Positions 34,464 through 45,829 of a stretch of DNA of 64,000 nucleotides are shown here, one piece after another. Numbering within the stretch: position 1 is the stretch's first letter; each line of letters starts with the position of its first letter. The stretch spans positions 244,048-308,047 of the forward strand of contig NZ_JAPDFS010000004.1 of assembly GCF_027257195.1 (NCBI RefSeq), given 5' to 3'. The notes beneath the pieces were generated by a model. It was not told the origin of the DNA, made no database searches, and worked only from the letters and a program-made list of their open reading frames with translations. The DNA comes from Halorubrum sp. F4 (GTDB taxonomy: Archaea > Halobacteriota > Halobacteria > Halobacteriales > Haloferacaceae). Made by a program: the position numbers and the translations under genes.

Positions 34464-34582
34464 GGGCGCGAGCGGCGTGATCGGCCGTCTCGATCGCGAC
34501 AAACCGAGACACGGCGGGGTCGAAACGGAACTGTTTTACTGTGGAACACCCTACCCGGAATTGCGACGGAACGCGGACGCAC

Positions 34583-34657
34583 GCTCTGGTGGTGTAGTCC
34601 GGCCAATCATCTTGCCCTCTCACGGCAAGGACCAGGGTTCAAATCCCTGCCGGAGCA
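34583..34657 (+). tRNA. tRNA-Glu(CUC)
   Basis: 75 nt. The acceptor arms GCTCTGG and CCGGAGC pair with one G-T wobble. The anticodon arm CTTGCC-CTCTCAC-GGCAAG gives anticodon CTC at 34619-34621. The T arm is CAGGG-TTCAAAT-CCCTG, and the discriminator base is A. No CCA encoded and no intron. Confidence 0.97.
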
Positions 34658-34747
34658 TCCAACTCCGTCGCGTTTTCCCGATGCCGCCACGAACCAGCAG
34701 CGACGGCTCGACGCCTTCGACGATCCGAAACCGTCGCTCTCCGGGGA

Positions 34748-34756
34748 GTTTATTGT
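34748..34756 (+). promoter_or_regulatory. TATA box of the Tat-exported propeller gene
   Basis: GTTTATTGT, centred about 30 bp before the ATG at 34783; it supports that start over the TTG three bases upstream. Confidence 0.55.
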
Positions 34757-34782
34757 GCCTGCCCGTTACGTTCGGATAGTTG

Positions 34783-36291
34783 ATGTCCCGACCGTCCGTT
34801 TCTCGACGGGACGCGCTTCGGCTGGTAACGACGACCGTCGCGGGCGGTGCGTTGGCGTCCGCCGGGACCGTGGCTCCGGTCACAGCGCAGGAATCGACCG
34901 ATCTCGACGAGTTCTCGTGGCCGACGTTGAACGGCGGGCGACGACTCGCCGGCGTGACGGCCATCGAGGGTATCGAGTCGACCGCCGAGTCGGCGTACTC
35001 GCTCGGCGGAAACGACCGGACGACGGTGCCGGTCGTCGACGACGGGACGGCGTACGCGGGCAGCGACGGCGACCTCATCGCCGCCGATCTGGCCTCCGGT
35101 GCCGGCGACTGGGCGTTCAGGGGCGAGGAACCGTTCATGGCTTCGCCGGCGGTCGGCGCGGAGTCGGTCATCGCGGTCACGACCGAGGGGACGGTTCTGG
35201 CAGTCGATCGGGACACCGGCGAGGAGCGGTGGTCGCTCGGCGTGAGCGGCCAACCGGGTTCGCCGACGATCCGTGACGAAACGGCGTACGTGGCCGACTC
35301 GGAGGGAACGGTGTACGCGTTCGCGACGTCGTCCGGCGAACTGGAGTGGTCGAAGGCGCTGGACGCGCGGTTCGATACCGACGGGAACAACGCCCCGGGG
35401 CTGTTGCTCCCGACGGTCGCCGTGGGTGAGGAGTCGCTGTACGTCAACGTTCCCGACTCGCAGGCACCTCCTTCACGCCTGGTCGCGCTCTCGTTCGAGG
35501 GCGAGGTCGAATGGGAGCATTCGATCGAAGCCAGCGTTCTGTCGCCGCCGGCGGTCACGGAGGGCGGGGTGGTCGTGAAGACGCAGAAACACCTTCGGCT
35601 CGTGTCGTCGACCGGCGGCGTCGAGCAGTGGGCGGTCGACCTCCGCGGAGAGGCACATCACCCGCTGGCGGCCGGAAACGGCCTCGTCGCGGTCGTCGAC
35701 GACGACCCGTTCGAGGCCCTTCGCTGTAACGCGTACGACCTCGAGACCGGCGAGCTCCGGTGGCGGTACTCGCTGGAGGAGGGTCGGCGAAGCGGAGGCG
35801 CGACGATCGCCGGCGGGATGGTGTACTTCGTGGCGACGACGGGCTCGCGAAGCGGGACGGTCGTCGGCGTCGGCCTGGAGGACGGCCTCGAACGGTTCTC
35901 GCTCGACGTGGAAAACCCGAATATCGGGTACGGGCCCGTGCCGGTTCCCGACGGCATCTTCGTTCCCGACGGCACGTCCTCACGGCTGGTCACCACCGGG
36001 GCGTTCGACGGCCGCTCCGCCGAGGAGACGGACTCGACGGCGGAGGGGACATCCGAGGAGACGTCCACGGAGGACGGCGGGTCAGACGGCGGATCGACGG
36101 CCACGGACGACGACGGTGGCTCGACGACCGACGGAGGTTCCTCGGCCACCGACGAGTCGGGAGCGACCACCGACGACTCCGGTTGGGACCTCCCGTCCCT
36201 GTCCGTGATCGAGAGCATCATCGTGATCACGACGTCGCTCGCGAGCGCGCTGTACGGCGCGATCCGCGTCGCCGCGCGCTCCGAGAAGTGA
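34783..36291 (+). CDS. Tat-exported PQQ-like beta-propeller protein with C-terminal membrane anchor
   Basis: A 502-residue surface protein. The twin-arginine signal SRRDALRLVTTTVAGGALA (about 7-25) with a cleavage site near VTAQE marks export by the Tat pathway, the main haloarchaeal route. Residues about 50-400 hold repeated blades of the type DGTAYAGSDGDLIAADLASGAGDWAF and EGTVLAVDRDTGEERWSL, as in PQQ-binding-like (BamB-like) propellers. A Ser/Thr/Gly/Asp-rich stretch (about 405-470) forms a probable glycosylated stalk, followed by one membrane helix (about 474-495) and a basic end. Such propellers often scaffold proteins rather than bind PQQ. Partner unknown. Confidence 0.88.
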   Translation: MSRPSVSRRDALRLVTTTVAGGALASAGTVAPVTAQESTDLDEFSWPTLNGGRRLAGVTAIEGIESTAESAYSLGGNDRTTVPVVDDGTAYAGSDGDLIAADLASGAGDWAFRGEEPFMASPAVGAESVIAVTTEGTVLAVDRDTGEERWSLGVSGQPGSPTIRDETAYVADSEGTVYAFATSSGELEWSKALDARFDTDGNNAPGLLLPTVAVGEESLYVNVPDSQAPPSRLVALSFEGEVEWEHSIEASVLSPPAVTEGGVVVKTQKHLRLVSSTGGVEQWAVDLRGEAHHPLAAGNGLVAVVDDDPFEALRCNAYDLETGELRWRYSLEEGRRSGGATIAGGMVYFVATTGSRSGTVVGVGLEDGLERFSLDVENPNIGYGPVPVPDGIFVPDGTSSRLVTTGAFDGRSAEETDSTAEGTSEETSTEDGGSDGGSTATDDDGGSTTDGGSSATDESGATTDDSGWDLPSLSVIESIIVITTSLASALYGAIRVAARSEK

Positions 36292-36324
36292 CCGTATCGC
36301 ACGTCGTGGCCGGCGCGCTCGGTC

Positions 36325-36807
36325 TCACCCGTTCGTCGCCGTCCCGTCGAGCGCCGTCCCGTCGAGCACCGTCTCGTCGCCGTGTCGAACGACCACACGC
36401 TCGGGGACCGGCGCGTCGACGAACGCGACGTCGACCTCGTAGGGATGGGCCTCGCCGACGTCCGGACACGCCTCTCCCTCCCAGTCGGGGTCGTCCTCCG
36501 CCGTCAGCCGCAACAGGAGTCGGTCGGCCGTCAGGTCGGCCTCGACGAGGTCGACGCGGTAACACTCCCGTGCGCCGTCGAGCAACCGTCCCCTGACGAC
36601 GAGACGCGGCGGGTCGGCCTCGAGCGCTCGATACAGTTCCGCGGCGTCCCGTGGACTTTCCACCTCGGGATCGAACCCGCCGGCGTGCTCGCGGCGGAGG
36701 ATCACCTCCGCTCCGTCGACCCGTTCGGGGACGTCGCCCCACGGAGGCGTCGGACAACCGGCGAGCGGAACGGTCGCCGCGACCGCGAGGAGGGCTCTGC
36801 GTCGCAT
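36325..36807 (-). CDS. putative lipoprotein, function unknown
   Basis: A 160-residue protein with a short signal MRRRALLAVAATVPLAGC, ending in a lipobox (LAGC at 15-18). The body has no recognisable domain; it contains one further Cys pair (C in RECYRV and in GEACPDVG) that might form a disulfide outside the cell. The C-terminal end is a short DGTALDGTA repeat from a duplicated DNA stretch. The ATG at 36807 directly precedes the signal peptide. It is convergent with the propeller gene. Confidence 0.65.
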   Translation of the reverse strand: MRRRALLAVAATVPLAGCPTPPWGDVPERVDGAEVILRREHAGGFDPEVESPRDAAELYRALEADPPRLVVRGRLLDGARECYRVDLVEADLTADRLLLRLTAEDDPDWEGEACPDVGEAHPYEVDVAFVDAPVPERVVVRHGDETVLDGTALDGTATNG

Positions 36808-36880
36808 GCGCGGAAGATAGCGAGAATCGACCAAGTGTCTTGTGTGCGATCGACCGTGTCGACATCGGAACGGACCCGGC

Positions 36881-36914
36881 GTCGAACCCGATCCACCGTC
36901 GAATCCGATCCACC
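36881..36914. repeat. 17-bp tandem duplication
   Basis: GTCGAACCCGATCCACC (36881-36897) is followed directly by a copy with one change (36898-36914). It lies in the gap between the transducer gene's stop and the lipoprotein start. Confidence 0.75.
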
Positions 36915-36936
36915 GCCGGGACGACCGAGTCGCCGC

Positions 36937-39453
36937 TCAGTCGTCGTCGGGTCCGACCGCGTCGTCCGGTCTGAAGTCGTCATCCGGCCTGAAGTCGTCG
37001 GGCGGTCTGAAACCGTCGTCACGCTCCTCCGACCGGAACGCGTCGTCGCCGCCGTCGGTCTCGACCGCGGAACTCGAAGGACCGCCGGATCCCGGCGTTG
37101 CGGCCGATCCGGCCGAGTCGTCGGCGTCAGCGAGTGAGGAACCGCCGGCGTCGCCCGCCACGTCGGTCTCGAACTCGAAGCCGTCCTCCCGCTCCTCGCG
37201 GGCCTCGAACTCCTCGGCCAGGGTCCGGAGCTCGTCGGCGCGTGTCGAGAGCGACTCCGCACTCGTCGAGATCTGTGCGAGCGCCGCGGTCTGTTCCTCG
37301 GCCGCGGCCGAGACGTTCTGTGCCTCGCTCGCCGTCTCGACGCTCACCTCGGCGACCTCGTCGATCATCGAGACCGCCTCCTGCGTGGAGTCCGCCTGGT
37401 CGTCGGTCGCGTCGTTGATCGACTGGATCCCGGCGTTGACGTCGGAGACCTCCTCCACTATCGTCTCCAGCGTGTCGACCGTCTCGTCGACCACGTCGCG
37501 TCCCCGTTCGACGTCGTCCTCCATCGCGAACATGTCGTCCGCCACGGAGTGAGTCGAGTCCTCGACGCCCTCGATGAGGGACTCGACCTCCGTCGTCGCC
37601 TCCGCGGTCTCCTCGGCGAGCTCTTTCACCTCGCGGGTGACGACGGCGAACCCTTCGCCGGCCTCGCCGGCTCGCGCGGCCTCGATCGATGCGTTGAGCG
37701 CGAGGATGTTGGTCTGCTCGGCGATGTCGTCGATCAGCCCCACCACCTCGCCGATCCGCTCGACCTCGTCGCGAAGCGCCGTCATCTCCTCGACGGTACT
37801 GCCCATCTCCGACTCGATCCGGTCCATGTGGTCGATGGCCTCGTTCGCCCTCTCGCGGCCCTCCTCGCCCGCCGTCGCCGTCTCCGCCGACCGCCCGGCC
37901 AGCTCGTCGGTCGAGGAGGCGATCTCCTCGACGGTCGCCGAGAGGTCGTTGAGCTCGGCGGCCGCGGTCGAGAGGTGTTGCTCCTGTCGTTCGGTGCCGA
38001 CGGAGATCTCCTCGACGCTCTCGGCGACGTCGACGCTCGTCGACTCCACCTCCTCGCTGGAGGCGGTCACCTCGGAGCTCTGCTCGCCCACGGCCTCGGC
38101 AGCGTCCTGGATGGCGACGACGAGCGCCTCCATCCGGTCGAGCATTTCGTTCAACGACTCGGCGATCTCGGCCATCGCCTCGCTCTCGCTTTCGGGATCG
38201 AGCCGACGAGTGAGGTCGCCGTCGGCGACCGCGTCGATCGTCTCGCCGTAGTCGTCCGCCTTCGTCTCGAGGTGCGCCGAGAACGCCTCCGCCTCCTCGC
38301 GGGTAGCGGCCGCCTCCTCGGCGGACTCCTCGGCGGCCGCGATCTGCTCGCGCAGCGTCCGACGGATGCGGTCGATGAGCCCGGACAGTTCGCCGAACTC
38401 GTCGACGCGCGATCGGTCGATGTCGACCTCGAGGTCGCCCGACTCGATCGCCCGAGCGTAGCCACGAAGCTCGTCGACGGAGCGGTTCACGTCCCTCGAG
38501 ATCAGGATCCCCACGGCGAGGAGTCCGAGTATCGCGATTCCGATCAGCAACAGGACGCTCCGAGTCACGTCGTCGACGGTGCCGTACACCGCCCCTTCGG
38601 GTGCCGCGACGACGACGGCCCACGGCTTCCCGTCGACCGGGACGGTGGCCGCGACGAGCCGGTTCGCGTCGACGACGTCCTGTTCCGCGTCGGACACCTC
38701 GTCGACCCGCGATTCGGTCACGTCCGACCGCAGGTGTGAAAGCTCCTCGACGAGGAAGTAGTCGTTCAGGATCGCGTCTCCGTCGGCGGCGAGCGCGACC
38801 CGGCCGGTCCGGGTCGAGACGATCTCCACGTTTCCGCCCTCGACCGGGGACGTCAACAGCGCTCCGCGTCGTGAGAGGTCGGCGGTGACCACGATCGCCC
38901 TGTCCGTATCGGTGGTGACCGGGGTGACGAAGCCGATGCGCTTCTCGCCCTCGACGGCGTAGGGCTCGAACGAGCGAGCGTCCTCGTGGCTCTCGAACGC
39001 GCTGGAGTCCACCGCCCACGGTCGATCGGCGATCGTGTGTATCGTTCCCTCCTTCATCGGCGAGGTACTCACCAGTATCTCGTCGGTCGAGAGGTCGTAA
39101 TAGTGGACGTCGACCACGTACTCGGGGAGGGCCCGTTCGTTGTTTCGGAGCTCCTGTTGGATGGTGTGCTGGTTCGACGTTCGGATCTGACGGGACGACG
39201 AGATCCGCGCCGCGTGTCCCTCCCCTTCGTCGATGAACCCCTCGATTCCCTCCGCCTCGCGTTCGGCGGAGGAGATCAGCGTGTTCTGCGCGTCGGATTC
39301 GACGCTGGCTTGAACCTGATCGAACGTCAGCGCGCCGGCACCGAGCAACACCGCCGCGACGACCAGTATCGCGCCCGCGATCTTGAAGAAGTAGCGGCCA
39401 CGAAGCCGATCGTAGAGACGTCGGAGGACGCCCGGTCCGTCGTCAGTAGGCAT
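36937..39453 (-). CDS. methyl-accepting chemotaxis transducer (Htr type)
   Basis: An 838-residue membrane receptor. TM1 is at about 24-44, an extracellular dCache-like sensor domain at about 45-297, and TM2 at about 298-318, followed by a HAMP domain and a second HAMP-like unit (about 425-480). The long signalling coiled coil has the conserved tip [24 protein letters not shown] and so addresses CheA/CheW. The last 80 residues form an acidic tail with repeated FRPDD units. The ligand is unknown. I chose the ATG at 39453, which places the first membrane segment at a normal distance; the longer frame upstream has no support. No other che gene is in the window. Confidence 0.93.
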   Translation of the reverse strand: MPTDDGPGVLRRLYDRLRGRYFFKIAGAILVVAAVLLGAGALTFDQVQASVESDAQNTLISSAEREAEGIEGFIDEGEGHAARISSSRQIRTSNQHTIQQELRNNERALPEYVVDVHYYDLSTDEILVSTSPMKEGTIHTIADRPWAVDSSAFESHEDARSFEPYAVEGEKRIGFVTPVTTDTDRAIVVTADLSRRGALLTSPVEGGNVEIVSTRTGRVALAADGDAILNDYFLVEELSHLRSDVTESRVDEVSDAEQDVVDANRLVAATVPVDGKPWAVVVAAPEGAVYGTVDDVTRSVLLLIGIAILGLLAVGILISRDVNRSVDELRGYARAIESGDLEVDIDRSRVDEFGELSGLIDRIRRTLREQIAAAEESAEEAAATREEAEAFSAHLETKADDYGETIDAVADGDLTRRLDPESESEAMAEIAESLNEMLDRMEALVVAIQDAAEAVGEQSSEVTASSEEVESTSVDVAESVEEISVGTERQEQHLSTAAAELNDLSATVEEIASSTDELAGRSAETATAGEEGRERANEAIDHMDRIESEMGSTVEEMTALRDEVERIGEVVGLIDDIAEQTNILALNASIEAARAGEAGEGFAVVTREVKELAEETAEATTEVESLIEGVEDSTHSVADDMFAMEDDVERGRDVVDETVDTLETIVEEVSDVNAGIQSINDATDDQADSTQEAVSMIDEVAEVSVETASEAQNVSAAAEEQTAALAQISTSAESLSTRADELRTLAEEFEAREEREDGFEFETDVAGDAGGSSLADADDSAGSAATPGSGGPSSSAVETDGGDDAFRSEERDDGFRPPDDFRPDDDFRPDDAVGPDDD

Positions 39454-39610
39454 TGTTACGCCGTTTTTCCGACTGGGTGATAAAGCCATCCAGCTGGTTA
39501 TTGGTACTGATATTCGGAGCGGATCGAGGTGTGCGATCGCCGGGCGAGTCCCATGCCACCGCGTCCCGGTTTTCGTAACCACTATCCCCGCCCTCGCCGA
39601 ACCTGCGGGC

Positions 39611-39928
39611 ATGGACTGGCCACACGACCCCGACGGCGAACAGGGGAGCGAGGGCATGCGGCAGTACGGCCACGCGGTGCTCGCGAAGAAGATCGACGAG
39701 GAGGAGGACTTCCCGCTCTCGGCGGCCGACTACGTCGAGGAGTACGGCGACCATCCGATACGGATCGACTACGAGACGGTCGTCTCCGTCGAGGAGATCT
39801 TCGAGGGCGTCGAGAAGGAGGAGTTCGCGGACTTCGTCGAGTTCCACCAGGAGCTCGGCCGCGCGATGCGCGAGAACGGCTACTGGTTCTACGAGGGCGC
39901 GGATCGGTTCGTCGGCGGATCCGCGTAG
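39611..39928 (+). CDS. conserved haloarchaeal protein (DUF5785-like)
   Basis: A 105-residue acidic protein, very strongly conserved in haloarchaea ([10 protein letters not shown]...[12 protein letters not shown] at the start, [20 protein letters not shown] at the end); I recall it as DUF5785. It is probably all-alpha and soluble. No catalytic motif is evident. It lies between the transducer and the dgcN operon and has its own start at 39611. Function unknown. Confidence 0.85.
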   Translation: MDWPHDPDGEQGSEGMRQYGHAVLAKKIDEEEDFPLSAADYVEEYGDHPIRIDYETVVSVEEIFEGVEKEEFADFVEFHQELGRAMRENGYWFYEGADRFVGGSA

Positions 39929-39986
39929 TTCGCCGACGGATACGCCGACCGACGATCCGGCTCGATCGAGCGATCCGGCTCCGTCC

Positions 39987-39995
39987 CATTTAAGC
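39987..39995 (+). promoter_or_regulatory. dgcN TATA box
   Basis: CATTTAAGC, centred about 28 bp before the ATG at 40019; leaderless transcript expected. Confidence 0.6.
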
Positions 39996-40018
39996 CGTCC
40001 CGGAGTGACGGACCCGCC

Positions 40019-41074
40019 ATGAGTAGCGAACGGATAGTCGTTCTCGCCCACGAGAAGTTCCCGGACGAAGCGAAGACCGCGCTCGGCGTGATGCGGTACG
40101 GCGATCAGACGGTCGAGGCCGTCCTCGACCGCGACCGCGCCGGCGACCGCGTCGCCGACCACGAACCCGACCTCGCCGACGCGCCGATCGTCGACTCCTT
40201 CGAGGAGGCGCTCGCCGCGGCCGAGGGCGGCGTCGACGCGCTCTACATCGGCATCGCGCCGATCGGCGGCGGCTTCGACGAGACCTGGCGCGACGACGTT
40301 CGCGCCGCGATCGCGGCGGGCTGTGACGTCGTCAGCGGGCTCCACTACTTCCTTAACGAGGACGAGGAGTTCGTCGAGCTGGCGGCCGAACACGGCGTCG
40401 AACTCCGCGACGTTCGAAAGCCTCCCGAGGACCTCGGCGTCGCGACCGGCCGCTCCGACGACGTCGACGCCGACGTGGTGCTCACGGTCGGAACCGACTG
40501 CTCGGTGGGAAAGATGACCGCCTCCCTGGAGATCGTCGAGGCCGCCCGCGACCGCGGTATCGACGCCGCGCTCGTTCCCACCGGCCAGACGGGAATCATG
40601 ATCGCCGGCTGGGGGAACCCGATCGATCGCGTGGTATCCGACTTCACCGCCGGCGCGGTCGAGGAGATGCTCCTCGAGATCGGCGACGACCACGACCTGC
40701 TCGTCGTCGAGGGCCAGGGGACCATCATCCACCCCGCCTACTCGGCGGTCACCTGCGGGATCCTCCACGGGTCGATGGCCGACGGGCTCGTGCTCTGTCA
40801 CGCCGCCGGCCGCGAGTCGATCCACGGCTACGAGGGGTTCGATCTCCCGCCGTTCGCCGACTACGTCGACCTCTACGAGGACCTCTCGGAGCCGGTCCAC
40901 GAGACCTCCGTCGTCGCCGGCGCGGTCAACACGAAGGACGTCGGCGACGACGACGAGGCGGCCGACGTGGTCGACGCGTTCGGCGAGGAGGTGGGCGTGC
41001 CCGCCGCCGACCCGGTCCGCCACGGGGCCGACCGGATCGTCGACGGGATCGTCGACGAGGTGCTCGAGGGATGA
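40019..41074 (+). CDS. DUF1611 protein, DgcN-like (predicted D-glutamate N-acetyltransferase)
   Basis: A 351-residue two-domain protein of the COG3367/DUF1611 family: a Rossmann-like N-terminal domain (about 1-150) and a P-loop domain with GTDCSVGKM at 158-166, then GQTGIMIAGWG and VEGQGTIIHPAY. In marine bacteria the family member DgcN acetylates D-glutamate to N-acetyl-D-glutamate, which the racemase DgcA converts to the L-form for deacetylation. The gene here is fused by a four-base overlap (ATGA) to an enolase-superfamily epimerase, the same pairing, so I infer the same pathway. Without that link the annotation would be an unknown NTPase. Confidence 0.75.
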   Translation: MSSERIVVLAHEKFPDEAKTALGVMRYGDQTVEAVLDRDRAGDRVADHEPDLADAPIVDSFEEALAAAEGGVDALYIGIAPIGGGFDETWRDDVRAAIAAGCDVVSGLHYFLNEDEEFVELAAEHGVELRDVRKPPEDLGVATGRSDDVDADVVLTVGTDCSVGKMTASLEIVEAARDRGIDAALVPTGQTGIMIAGWGNPIDRVVSDFTAGAVEEMLLEIGDDHDLLVVEGQGTIIHPAYSAVTCGILHGSMADGLVLCHAAGRESIHGYEGFDLPPFADYVDLYEDLSEPVHETSVVAGAVNTKDVGDDDEAADVVDAFGEEVGVPAADPVRHGADRIVDGIVDEVLEG

Positions 41075-42111
41075 GCCTCGAGGCCACCTTCGAGCGGGTC
41101 TCGATGGAACTCGACGAGCCGTTCACCATCGCTCGGAGCACCCAGACCGAGGCGGAGAACCTGATCGTCCGCGTGAGCGACGAGGAGGGGACGACCGGCG
41201 TCGGCGGGGCGGCCCCCGCTCGACACTACGGCGAGACCGCCGACACCGTCGCCGCGGTGCTCCCGGAGCTCCTCTCGGTCGTCGAGGACGTTGGCGACCC
41301 GCACGCGCTGACGACGATCGAAGGGCGAATGAAGGAGGTCGTCCGCGACAATCCGGCCGCCCGCTGTGCGGTCTCGATCGCGCTCCACGACCTGGCCGCG
41401 AAGCGGCTCGACGTTCCCCTGTACAGGCTGTGGGGGCTCGAGGCCTCGTCGACTCCGGACTCCTCCTTCACGATCGGGATCGATTCGGTCGAGCGGATGC
41501 GCGAGAAGACGGCCGACGCGGCCGACGCCGGCTACCCGGTCCTGAAGGTGAAACTCGGCGGCGACCGCGACCGCGAGATCGTCGAGACGGTCCGGGAGGC
41601 CGCGCCCGACGCGACGATCCGCGTCGACGCCAACGAGGCGTGGACGCCCCGCGAGACCGTCGCGAAGAGCGAGTGGCTCGCGGAGCTGGGCGTGGAGTTC
41701 ATCGAGCAGCCGGTTCCGGCCGAGGACCCCGAGGGACTGAAGTTCGCCTACGAGCGCTCGGCCTTACCGATCGCCGCCGACGAGTCGTGCGTCACCGCCG
41801 CGGATATCCCACGGATCGCCGACCGGTGTGACATCGCGAACCTGAAGCTGATGAAGACGGGCGGGCTGCTGGAGGCGCGACGGGCGATCGCGACCGCGCG
41901 ATCGCACGGGCTCGAGGTCATGCTCGGCTGTATGGTCGAGTCGAACGCCTCGATCGCGGCCGCGACCCACCTCGCGCCGCTCCTGGATTACGCCGACCTC
42001 GACGGCTCGCTGCTGCTCGCCGAGGACCCCTTCGACGGCCCGGACCTCGCGGGCGGCGCGATCCCGCTCGCGGACGTCGACCGTGACGGAACCGGCGCGG
42101 TCGAGCGGTGA
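41071..42111 (+). CDS. enolase-superfamily epimerase, DgcA / dipeptide-epimerase-like
   Basis: A 346-residue muconate-lactonizing-type enzyme. The catalytic pair is K159-x-K161, the metal ligands D186 (RVDAN), E212 (EQP) and D237 (ADES), and a second-side Lys lies near 259-262 in NLKLMKTGG. This is the L-Ala-D/L-Glu epimerase subgroup. Haloarchaea have no murein to recycle, so murein-dipeptide epimerisation is an unlikely job; pairing with a DgcN-like gene suggests racemisation of N-acetyl-D-glutamate. Its start overlaps the upstream stop by four bases. It is convergent with the thiolase gene, with one base between the stops. Confidence 0.85.
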   Translation: MSLEATFERVSMELDEPFTIARSTQTEAENLIVRVSDEEGTTGVGGAAPARHYGETADTVAAVLPELLSVVEDVGDPHALTTIEGRMKEVVRDNPAARCAVSIALHDLAAKRLDVPLYRLWGLEASSTPDSSFTIGIDSVERMREKTADAADAGYPVLKVKLGGDRDREIVETVREAAPDATIRVDANEAWTPRETVAKSEWLAELGVEFIEQPVPAEDPEGLKFAYERSALPIAADESCVTAADIPRIADRCDIANLKLMKTGGLLEARRAIATARSHGLEVMLGCMVESNASIAAATHLAPLLDYADLDGSLLLAEDPFDGPDLAGGAIPLADVDRDGTGAVER

Positions 42112-42112
42112 A

Positions 42113-43255
42113 CTACCGCCGGAACTCCACCGCGGCCCCCTGTCCGAACCCGACACAGAGCGTCGCGAGCCCGCGCTCCGCGTCCCGCTTCTCCATCTCG
42201 TGGAGCAGCGTGACGGGGAGCCGCGCGCCGGAGGCCCCGAGCGGGTGGCCGATCGCGATCGCGCCGCCGTTGACGTTGTAGATCGCCTCTTCGATCCCGA
42301 GCTCGCGGCGGGCGTACTCACACTGGGAGGCGAACGCCTCGTTGAGCTCGACGAGGTCGTAGTCCTCGATCGTCGTCCCGGCGCGGTCGAGCAGGTTCCG
42401 CGTCGCGGGGACCGGTCCGATCCCCATCACGGTGGGGTCGACGCCGGCGACCGCGTTCGTTCCCACCTCCGCGAGCACGTCCAGTCCGTGATTCTCGGCG
42501 AACGCTCGGCTCGTGACGACCGTCAACGCCGCGCCGTCGGAGATCTGCGAGGCGTTCCCGGCGGTGACGGTCCCGTCGCCGGTGAACGCCGGCGGAAGCT
42601 CGGCGAGCGTTTCGGGAGTCGTGTCGGGTCGGATCCCCTCGTCCGACTCGACGAGGCCGTCCGCGGTCTCTACGGGAACGATCTCGTCGTCGAAGCGACC
42701 CGAGTCGGTCGCCTCCGCCGCGCGTCGATGGCTTCGGGCGGCGTACTCGTCCTGGGCCTCGCGGCTCACGCCGTATTCGTCCGCGACCTTCTCGGCGGTC
42801 ATCCCCATCTGGAGCTGGAAGACGTTGTACCGCTCGGAGAGCTCCGGATGGAGATGCTGGTAGGAGTCGCCGTCCATCGGGACGCGGCTCATGTTCTCGA
42901 CGCCGCCGGCGATCACGCAGTCGCGGTTGCCCGCGGCGACCGCGTCGGCCGCGGAAATGATCGCCTGCATCGAGGAGGCACACCAGCGGTTGATCGAGGT
43001 CGCCGGCACCGACTCGCCGAGCTCGGAGAGCAGCGCGATCACCCGGGCCACGTTGTTGTCCTGTTCGGTCCGCTGCTGGGCGACCCCCCACATCAGGTCG
43101 TCGACGTGGCCGCTCGAGAGCCCCGTCTCCGCGAGCGCGTGGTCGACGAGCCGCGTCGAGAGGTCCTCGCTCCGAACGTCCGCGAAGACGCCCCCGTCTC
43201 TCCCCTGTGGCGTTCGATACGCGGCCGCGATCACCGGCGTCGTGGCGTCGGTCAT
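42113..43255 (-). CDS. thiolase (acetyl-CoA C-acyltransferase)
   Basis: Condenses or cleaves acyl-CoA thioesters. The 380-residue protein has all three catalytic blocks: C92 in [10 protein letters not shown]337 in [16 protein letters not shown] and C367 in LCVGFGQG. The signature fits degradative (beta-oxidation) or acetoacetyl-CoA thiolases; the N-terminal [10 protein letters not shown] and the TEQDNNVAR region are close to bacterial FadA-type enzymes. No SCP-type truncation is seen. It has its own TATA box (43280-43287). No other beta-oxidation gene is adjacent. Confidence 0.93.
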   Translation of the reverse strand: MTDATTPVIAAAYRTPQGRDGGVFADVRSEDLSTRLVDHALAETGLSSGHVDDLMWGVAQQRTEQDNNVARVIALLSELGESVPATSINRWCASSMQAIISAADAVAAGNRDCVIAGGVENMSRVPMDGDSYQHLHPELSERYNVFQLQMGMTAEKVADEYGVSREAQDEYAARSHRRAAEATDSGRFDDEIVPVETADGLVESDEGIRPDTTPETLAELPPAFTGDGTVTAGNASQISDGAALTVVTSRAFAENHGLDVLAEVGTNAVAGVDPTVMGIGPVPATRNLLDRAGTTIEDYDLVELNEAFASQCEYARRELGIEEAIYNVNGGAIAIGHPLGASGARLPVTLLHEMEKRDAERGLATLCVGFGQGAAVEFRR

Positions 43256-43279
43256 GTGGGATCGGAGACCCGTGACGGG

Positions 43280-43287
43280 CTTAAATG
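43280..43287 (-). promoter_or_regulatory. thiolase TATA box
   Basis: CATTTAAG on the minus strand, centred about 28 bp upstream of the start at 43255. Confidence 0.6.
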
Positions 43288-43318
43288 GGCGTGGAACCGT
43301 GGAGAACCCTCCCGAAGT

Positions 43319-44902
<1,584 letters not shown>

Positions 44903-44923
44903 ACCTCATCCACCCAGTCGCGC

Positions 44924-44933
44924 GGTAATTACC
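44924..44933 (-). promoter_or_regulatory. gpmI TATA element
   Basis: GGTAATTACC, a perfect palindrome centred about 26 bp before the start at 44902. Its symmetry could also let it act as a factor-binding site. Confidence 0.5.
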
Positions 44934-45099
44934 CTTCGCTCCGGACGCGGTGACGCCACGCGACCCACTCCCCACGACGCCCCACGACCCACGACGGCTC
45001 CTTCGGGTCGGAGTCCGTCGTTCGGGGCGGCTCGGCCCGTCGCTATCGGCCGATCGCGGGAAGCCAACCTTTTGTCCGTCCGACGCTAACCACACGTTA

Positions 45100-45759
45100 A
45101 TGGACTCCGCGGTACTGCTCGATCTCCTCGGGAACGAGAACCGGCGACGCATCCTCCGACTGCTCGCCGAGAAACCCTGTTACGTCACGGAGATCTCGGA
45201 GTACCTCGGCGTGAGCCCGAAGGCCGTCATCGACCACCTCCGCAAGCTGGAGGAGGCCGGGCTGATCGAATCGACCACCGACGACCAGCGGCGGAAGTAC
45301 TTCCGTATCACCCGGAGCCTGCGGCTCGAGGTGAGCGTCTCTCCCTACGGGTTCGGCGCGAAGAGCGCGTACCCCGCCAGCAAGGGCCTCGACATGTCCG
45401 GACGGTGTCCGCACCTCTCGATCGAGGTCCCCGACGGCGGCGAGGGCACGGACGAGATCGCCGACCTCGCCGCCGAGTACGGGCGGCTCCGCGAGCTCGA
45501 CCGGGAGCTGTCGGTCGCCAAGCGGTGGGTCCACGGCCGCGTCGAGGACGCGCTCGCGGAGATAGACGAACGGCTCGGCACCGAGGCGGACAGCCGGTTT
45601 TACGCCGCCGTGCTCGCCGCGCTGGCCGAGACCGACGGCTCCGTCGACGCCGTCGTCGAGGAGGTCGGCGCACCCGAGAACGCCGTCGTCGACGCCCTTC
45701 GGCGGCTCGCCGACGTCGGCGTCGTCACCCGCGACGGCGAGCGATTCCGGATCCGGTGA
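45100..45759 (+). CDS. ArsR-type winged-helix transcriptional regulator
   Basis: A 219-residue DNA-binding protein. Residues 1-70 form an ArsR-like winged helix (LLGNENRRRILRLLAE, then YVTEISEYLGVSPKAVIDHLRKLEEAGLI). The middle has GLDMSGRCPHLSIEV, with a single Cys, and an acidic coiled segment. The C-terminal 70 residues read as a second winged helix (AVVDALRRLADVGVVTRDGERFRI). No metal-binding Cys set is present, so metal sensing is not supported. The ATG at 45100 has a TTTTG-type AT patch about 25 bp upstream. It is divergent from gpmI and could regulate it, but that is only positional. Confidence 0.85.
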   Translation: MDSAVLLDLLGNENRRRILRLLAEKPCYVTEISEYLGVSPKAVIDHLRKLEEAGLIESTTDDQRRKYFRITRSLRLEVSVSPYGFGAKSAYPASKGLDMSGRCPHLSIEVPDGGEGTDEIADLAAEYGRLRELDRELSVAKRWVHGRVEDALAEIDERLGTEADSRFYAAVLAALAETDGSVDAVVEEVGAPENAVVDALRRLADVGVVTRDGERFRIR

Positions 45760-45829
45760 GGCCGTTCCGGCAGCCGGCGGCGGCGGCCGCTTTCGGAAGC
45801 TTTTGACCGGCCGCCGACCCACCTCCGAC

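Noticed and set aside
36937..39453. Haem- or light-sensing label for the transducer
   Set aside because: The extracellular domain shows no haem-binding or rhodopsin-partner mark that I can identify; only a general dCache-like assignment is supported.
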